From Treponema primitia ZAS-1 (GTDB taxonomy: Bacteria > Spirochaetota > Spirochaetia > Treponematales > Breznakiellaceae): a stretch of 28,798 bases of DNA. Within the stretch, counting starts at the first letter, position 1; the number at the start of each line of letters is the position of its first letter. Of the stretch, positions 24,797 to 28,798 are shown piece after piece. Both the position numbers and the translations under genes were made by a program. The stretch covers positions 1-28,798 of the forward strand of contig NZ_AEEA01000039.1 in the NCBI RefSeq assembly GCF_000297095.1, read 5' to 3'. Below the pieces are notes generated by a model. The model made no database searches and was not told the origin of the DNA. It was given only the letters and a program-made list of their open reading frames with translations.

Positions 24797-24890
24797 TTTG
24801 TAAAATCTACAAAATTTCTAATATCTATTATAGTATAGCATAAAAAAATGAGTTGGCTAGTTTTTTTTGATAAATTTTTGTAAAATTTAC
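24797..24890. promoter_or_regulatory. Two 14-bp direct repeats flanking the hrb-MFS divergent promoter region
   Basis: TTTGTAAAATCTAC at 24797-24810 and TTTGTAAAATTTAC at 24877-24890 differ at one base and are 80 bp apart. The first also forms TTTGTA-x5-TACAAA, a dyad next to the hrb ribosome site. Between them is an AT-rich stretch with TATAAT/TATACT-like boxes on the minus strand but no good -35. A regulator binding both sites could control hrb and the exporter together. Confidence 0.45.
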
Positions 24891-24906
24891 CTGAGGGTAT
24901 CCAAAT

Positions 24907-24936
24907 TTGACTTTATTCACCGCTTCTCCGTACATT
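24907..24936 (+). promoter_or_regulatory. Candidate promoter of the MFS gene
   Basis: TTGACT (24907-24912), 18-bp spacer, TACATT (24931-24936). Start would fall near 24943, only about 9 nt before the ATG, and no ribosome site is visible. Confidence 0.35.
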
Positions 24937-24951
24937 TAATGACGTAGCGCT

Positions 24952-26211
24952 ATGTATAAAAATTGGAAAAGAAATACCGTCCTGTTTTTAACCGGACAGG
25001 CCATCTCCCTTTTCGGTTCAGCCCTGGTCCATTACGCAATCGTCTGGTATATCACCCTCCATACCCGGTCAGGGGCAATGATGACCGTTGCGATCATCTG
25101 CGGCAGCTTACCGACTTTTTTTATATCCCCCTTCGGCGGGGTGTGGGCGGATCGGTATAACCGTAAACTCCTCATCAACATTGCCGACGGGATCATCGCG
25201 TTAAGTACCCTTGCTATGGCGTTGTTTTTTATTCTGCACGGCAAAATCGATCTTATCTGGCTTTTGTTTCTGAACCTCGGTATCCGGGCCCTGGGAACCG
25301 GTGTGCAGACACCGGCGGTAAACGCCCTCATCCCCCAGCTGGTACCGGATGAACACCTGACCCGGGTGAACGGTATCAATAGTTCCGTCAATTCCCTGTC
25401 TTCCCTGCTGGCCCCCATGCTCAGCGGGGCACTCCTCAGCTTTTCACGGATAGAGTATATCTTTTTTATTGATGTGGCCACCGCCGTCATCGGTATCAAT
25501 ATTGTGTTTATTTTTGTCCATATTCCCGGTGAAACACAATCGCTGTGGAAAAAAGCAGCCGGTACAAATTCCCGGTCATATTTTGAGGATCTTAAAAAAG
25601 GCTGCCGTTATATGTTGGATCATGGGTTTATCAAAAGGATGTTCATCTTTTCTGTTTTCTTTTTCCTGCTGATTACCCCGGGTGTTTTCTTAACGCCCCT
25701 TCAGATAGCCCGGAAATTCGGCGGCGAAGTATGGCGGCTTTCGGTAATGGAAATACTGTTTTCGGCGGGTATGATCCTGGGCGGCCTTTTAATTAGTGTT
25801 TGGGGCGGTTTTAAAAACCGTGTCCGGACCATGGCATTTGCCTGTTTCCTTTTTGGCTGCGGTGACATCTGTCTGGGACTCGTCCCCCATTACGGAATCT
25901 ACATCATGGTGATGGCCTTCTCCGGTATGATCGTACCCTTTTTCAACACCCCCTTCACCGTTTTATTACAGGAAAAAGTGGAAAGTCAATTTATGGGCCG
26001 GGTGTTCAGTTTCCAAAATATGATTTCCAGCATCATGATGCCCCTGGGGATGATCGTCTTTGGCCCCCTGGGTGACGTGATCCCCATCAGCCGGATTCTG
26101 GTTTTCTGCGGTTCAGGAACGATTATCCTTGGCGGCTTCTTTATAGGTAATCGGGTCTTGCGGGAAGGGGGGGAGCAGTTTGAGCTGGAGCGTATTGAAA
26201 ATGCGGATTGA
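24952..26211 (+). CDS. Major facilitator superfamily exporter (MFS_3/Mef-EntS-like)
   Basis: 419 residues with about twelve membrane segments. The N-terminal FLTGQAISLFGSALVHYAIVWY and the loop GGVWADRYNRK between segments 2 and 3 (MFS motif A) place it in the group with macrolide efflux MefA and enterobactin exporter EntS. GTGVQTPAVNALIPQLVPDEHLTRVNG is also typical (given here only as a landmark near residues 115-141). The substrate cannot be read from sequence. There is no clear ribosome site before the ATG. It is divergent from hrb and lies 43 nt before the corrinoid activator gene. Confidence 0.8.
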   Translation: MYKNWKRNTVLFLTGQAISLFGSALVHYAIVWYITLHTRSGAMMTVAIICGSLPTFFISPFGGVWADRYNRKLLINIADGIIALSTLAMALFFILHGKIDLIWLLFLNLGIRALGTGVQTPAVNALIPQLVPDEHLTRVNGINSSVNSLSSLLAPMLSGALLSFSRIEYIFFIDVATAVIGINIVFIFVHIPGETQSLWKKAAGTNSRSYFEDLKKGCRYMLDHGFIKRMFIFSVFFFLLITPGVFLTPLQIARKFGGEVWRLSVMEILFSAGMILGGLLISVWGGFKNRVRTMAFACFLFGCGDICLGLVPHYGIYIMVMAFSGMIVPFFNTPFTVLLQEKVESQFMGRVFSFQNMISSIMMPLGMIVFGPLGDVIPISRILVFCGSGTIILGGFFIGNRVLREGGEQFELERIENAD

Positions 26212-26236
26212 CAGTACCGTGTATTAGGGTTTAAAT
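26208..26236 (+). promoter_or_regulatory. Candidate promoter of the corrinoid-activator gene
   Basis: A perfect TTGACA (26208-26213) overlaps the MFS stop codon. TTAAAT (26231-26236) follows at 17 bp with four matches. Start near 26243, about 12 nt before ATG 26255, which lacks a visible Shine-Dalgarno sequence. Confidence 0.4.
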
Positions 26237-26254
26237 TGATAAAATAATAACGAT

Positions 26255-28183
26255 ATGAGCAGCCAAAAAATAGTATTCAAAATTGAAGGCGGAGCTACCG
26301 TTTCCGCCCTTGCCCCTGAGGGGGAAACCCTCCTCGAAACTGCCCGGAAAGCCGGGGTTGATATAGACGCCCCCTGTTCGGGGAACGGGACCTGCGGAAA
26401 ATGCCGGGTTAAGGTGCTTGAAGGAACCGTGCTTGGGGAGGCGCCCCGGCAAATAAGCCCGGAGGACTATGCGGCTGGCTGGCGGCTGGCCTGCGGTATC
26501 AAAGCCGCGTCGAACCTTAGTGTAGAGGTTCCTCTTTCCGCCGGGGCTTTTAAAAACCGTATCAAGGTGACGACCCTCAGCGAAGGACGGGAACGGGCCG
26601 CCTTTGACGCCCTGGGCAAGGATTTGGACGAGTTGGGTTATCGTGGAGATAGCGGCTTGGAAACAACAGCCATCACCCTGACACTCCCTGCCCTGGACGA
26701 CGCCATGGCTGACCGTGAACGGCTTTTGGCTAAGTACGCCGAAGAGACCGGCCGGGAAGCCGGGATCGGCATTTTTGCCCTGCGGAAGCTTCCCGGTATC
26801 CTGCGGGAATCAGATTTTTCTATTATATGTGTTGCCCGGAAAGGCCCGGATAGGGACCTGATCCTGGATATACTCCCTGCCGCGGCCGGGGCTCAGGCGG
26901 TTCTGCCGGGGCTGGCGGTAGATATCGGGACCACCACGGTGGCCATGGTGCTTACGGACCTCCGCACGGGGAAGCTCTTGGCAGGGGGGTCCGGGGGGAA
27001 TGGGCAGATCCGCTTTGGGGCGGATGTGATCAGCCGGATCATCGAAAGTACCCGGCCTGGCGGTCTGGATAGACTGCGGAAGGCGGTGATTGAGGAGACC
27101 ATGCTCCCCCTGATCCGCGAGATTTGTACTAAAGCGGGAATCGAGCCTGCGGGTATATACCGGGCGGCGGTGGCTGCCAATACTACCATGACCCAGCTCT
27201 TTACCGGGGTTTACGCGGACTTCCTCCGTCTGGAGCCCTATGTGCCGGCCTTCTTCCACGGCGATGGCTTCCGGAGCAGCGACCTGGGTTTGAACCTCAA
27301 CCCCGATGCCGAAGTGATACTGGCCCCCAGCATAGGCAGCTATGTGGGGGGGGACATTAGCGCCGGGGTCTTTTCATCGGGAATATACAAAAAGGATAGT
27401 TTTTCTCTTTTCATAGATTTGGGAACCAACGGGGAACTGGTTTTTGGCAATTCGGAACTGCTCATGTCCTGCGCCTGTTCCGCCGGGCCTGCCTTTGAGG
27501 GCGGGGACATCAGCTGCGGTATGCGGGCCACCGACGGGGCGATAGAGGCATGCTCTATCGACGCCGAAACCATGGAGCCATCCCTTACCATTATCGGAGG
27601 GGTGGATCAGAAGGCTGCGGGGCTCTGCGGGTCCGGGCTTATCGATACCATTGGGGAGCTTTTCCGCTGCGGGATCATCAATGCCAAGGGGAAATTTATC
27701 CGGGAAGGCAAGCGGATTGGGCATGATGAGTACGGCGCGGCTAATTATATCCTGGCTTTTGCCGAAAATAGTGTTAGCGGACAGGATATTGCGTTAAACG
27801 AGACGGATATCGACAGTTTTATCCGGGCCAAGGGGGCAATTTTCTCCGCCATCAGGACCATGTTGGCGATCATGGACTTTTCCCCGGACGATATTGAGGA
27901 AGTTTATGTGGCCGGGGGTATTGGGAGCGGGATCAACGTAGAAAAAGCCATCCGTATTGGGATGTTCCCTAAAATTTCCCTGGAAAAATACCATTATATC
28001 GGTAATACCAGTCTGACCGGGGCCTACGCCATGGTTAATTCCTCCGGCGCCGCATCCAAGGTTATGGAAATCAGCGGGGGGATGACCTACCTGGAATTAT
28101 CGTCCCATCCGGGGTATATGGACGAATTTGTGGCAGCCTGTTTCCTGCCCCATACCAACGGAGCCCTCTTTGAAGACCGATAA
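26255..28183 (+). CDS. RACo-like corrinoid-protein reductive activator ([2Fe-2S] plus ASKHA domain)
   Basis: 642 residues. A plant-type [2Fe-2S] ferredoxin domain opens the protein (Cys41, Cys47, Cys50, Cys80; CSGNGTCGKC). A linker region follows, then the DUF4445 ASKHA ATPase domain with phosphate loops VDIGTTTVAMV and FIDLGTNGELVFGN, and VAGGIGSGIN near the end. Such proteins use ATP to re-reduce inactivated Co(II) corrinoids to Co(I). In acetogens they serve the corrinoid iron-sulfur protein or O-demethylase corrinoid proteins. No partner gene is in view, so the client is open. It overlaps the DUF3786 gene by 14 nt. Confidence 0.85.
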   Translation: MSSQKIVFKIEGGATVSALAPEGETLLETARKAGVDIDAPCSGNGTCGKCRVKVLEGTVLGEAPRQISPEDYAAGWRLACGIKAASNLSVEVPLSAGAFKNRIKVTTLSEGRERAAFDALGKDLDELGYRGDSGLETTAITLTLPALDDAMADRERLLAKYAEETGREAGIGIFALRKLPGILRESDFSIICVARKGPDRDLILDILPAAAGAQAVLPGLAVDIGTTTVAMVLTDLRTGKLLAGGSGGNGQIRFGADVISRIIESTRPGGLDRLRKAVIEETMLPLIREICTKAGIEPAGIYRAAVAANTTMTQLFTGVYADFLRLEPYVPAFFHGDGFRSSDLGLNLNPDAEVILAPSIGSYVGGDISAGVFSSGIYKKDSFSLFIDLGTNGELVFGNSELLMSCACSAGPAFEGGDISCGMRATDGAIEACSIDAETMEPSLTIIGGVDQKAAGLCGSGLIDTIGELFRCGIINAKGKFIREGKRIGHDEYGAANYILAFAENSVSGQDIALNETDIDSFIRAKGAIFSAIRTMLAIMDFSPDDIEEVYVAGGIGSGINVEKAIRIGMFPKISLEKYHYIGNTSLTGAYAMVNSSGAASKVMEISGGMTYLELSSHPGYMDEFVAACFLPHTNGALFEDR

Positions 28184-28798
28184 CGCGGAGGCGCCGGTAA
28201 AAAATCAGCAGTGCGATGTTCCGTTAGCCCATTATCAGGGGCTCTATGAAAGCTTGGATCCCCGGGCGGTTGCGGAACGGTGCGGCCTATTATTTGAGGA
28301 AACCCAGGCAGGGGGAGGCTTTTTCCTGCTGCGCCTTATGGGGACCGAATACCGGGCGGCATTTCCGGTTTTTGAACTACGCAGTCTCCAAGGGGACGAT
28401 GTTCGGGATCCCTATGAAAAGATACTCCTTATCCGGTATCTCTGCGAAGGAAAGTTCTTTGAAAGCCGGGGGAAAAGGCTTTCTTATAACGAAATCCCCT
28501 GGGGCGAGACCTATTACCGCAACTTCGAAGGGCGTTGTCTTAAGCGGGCAGCCCATAGCTTCGGAAACGATCTGGCGGCGTTCAGGTGGATGGTGGAGGG
28601 TCTTCCCGGACTCTGTTTTGAAGCCCTGGATACGGGGGACGCGGGTTACCGTTTTGAGTTTCTAAACGGGCTTTTCATAAGCCTTTTAATTTGGGCCGGA
28701 GATGAGGAGTTTCCGCCATCGGCTCAGATGCTTTTTGACGATAATTTTATCTTTGCCTTTACCGCTGAGGATCTGGCGGTGGTAGGTGAAGTTGTTAT
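28170..28798 (+). CDS. DUF3786 protein (partial, runs off the right edge)
   Basis: Open for 209 codons from a TTG at 28170 to the end of the window. GGAG lies 6 nt before this TTG, no ATG exists in the frame nearby, and the TTG overlaps the preceding gene's stop by 14 nt, indicating coupling. The product begins KTDNAEAPVKNQQC and includes GGGFFLLRLMGTEYR and FLNGLFISLLIWAGDEEFPP, which I recognise as DUF3786. This family is uncharacterised and tends to occur beside corrinoid-activator or methyltransferase genes. The protein should be nearly complete here (family about 200-220 residues). Confidence 0.75.
   Translation, partial: MKTDNAEAPVKNQQCDVPLAHYQGLYESLDPRAVAERCGLLFEETQAGGGFFLLRLMGTEYRAAFPVFELRSLQGDDVRDPYEKILLIRYLCEGKFFESRGKRLSYNEIPWGETYYRNFEGRCLKRAAHSFGNDLAAFRWMVEGLPGLCFEALDTGDAGYRFEFLNGLFISLLIWAGDEEFPPSAQMLFDDNFIFAFTAEDLAVVGEVV

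Noticed and set aside
28246..28665. 139-codon open frame at the right end
   Set aside because: It overlaps the DUF3786 reading frame, which resembles a known family and has a better-placed start; the other frame shows no family features.
1..28798. CRISPR array, transposase, integrase or rRNA genes
   Set aside because: No regularly spaced repeats, no transposase or integrase-like products and no rRNA-like segments were found on reading both strands.

Overview
The window reads as chromosomal DNA of an acetogenic, anaerobic spirochaete, most like the termite-gut Treponema primitia group. The grounds are: paralogous selenocysteine (Sec) and cysteine formate dehydrogenases, a hydrogen-dependent CO2 reductase (HDCR) gene set, a corrinoid-protein reactivase, a high-molecular-weight rubredoxin, and a probable C-terminal tail of formyltetrahydrofolate synthetase at the left edge. 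The species is inferred from gene content; no database search was run.

Left block (about 1-6800, + strand). Tail of a probable fhs, a formate channel (focA), then a strong sigma70-type promoter and a tightly packed operon: fdhF(Cys), a 4x[4Fe-4S] HycB-like protein, a micro-ORF and a small Cys-rich ORF, a second HycB-like protein, an [FeFe]-hydrogenase and mobA. FdhF + two HycB proteins + HydA is the composition of HDCR, which makes formate from H2 + CO2. MobA makes the molybdopterin-guanine dinucleotide that FdhF needs.

Middle block (about 6840-15890). A minus-strand pair encodes a double-cubane-type protein (HgdB/YjiM-like) and its ATP-driven activator. Divergent from it come selA and selB (+). 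Converging on them is a minus-strand operon starting at tRNA-Sec: selC, DUF3343, selD, yedF and a cysteine desulfurase/selenocysteine lyase-like gene. This is a complete selenocysteine toolkit placed between the two formate dehydrogenase paralogues. selA and the desulfurase gene share an identical 33-bp palindrome-containing insert, read in the same frame in both proteins.

Right block (about 15900-28798, mostly + strand). An AT-rich CytX-like permease comes first. Next is fdhF(Sec), a 730-residue gene read through an in-frame UGA (Sec145) with a clear bacterial SECIS hairpin. Then follow a MoxR-type AAA+ ATPase and a VWA/metallopeptidase-like partner, an archaeal-type ATPase with a nuclease-like C-terminus behind a large inverted repeat, a high-molecular-weight rubredoxin (minus strand), an MFS exporter, a RACo-like ASKHA corrinoid-protein activator, and a TTG-started DUF3786 gene that runs off the right edge.

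How it fits together: the HDCR core (HycB/HycB/HydA) is encoded once, with the Cys catalytic subunit. The Sec subunit stands alone about 11 kb away, beyond the machinery needed to make selenocysteine. The simplest reading is a selenium-dependent exchange of catalytic subunits on one HDCR scaffold, feeding formate into the methyl branch of the Wood-Ljungdahl pathway.
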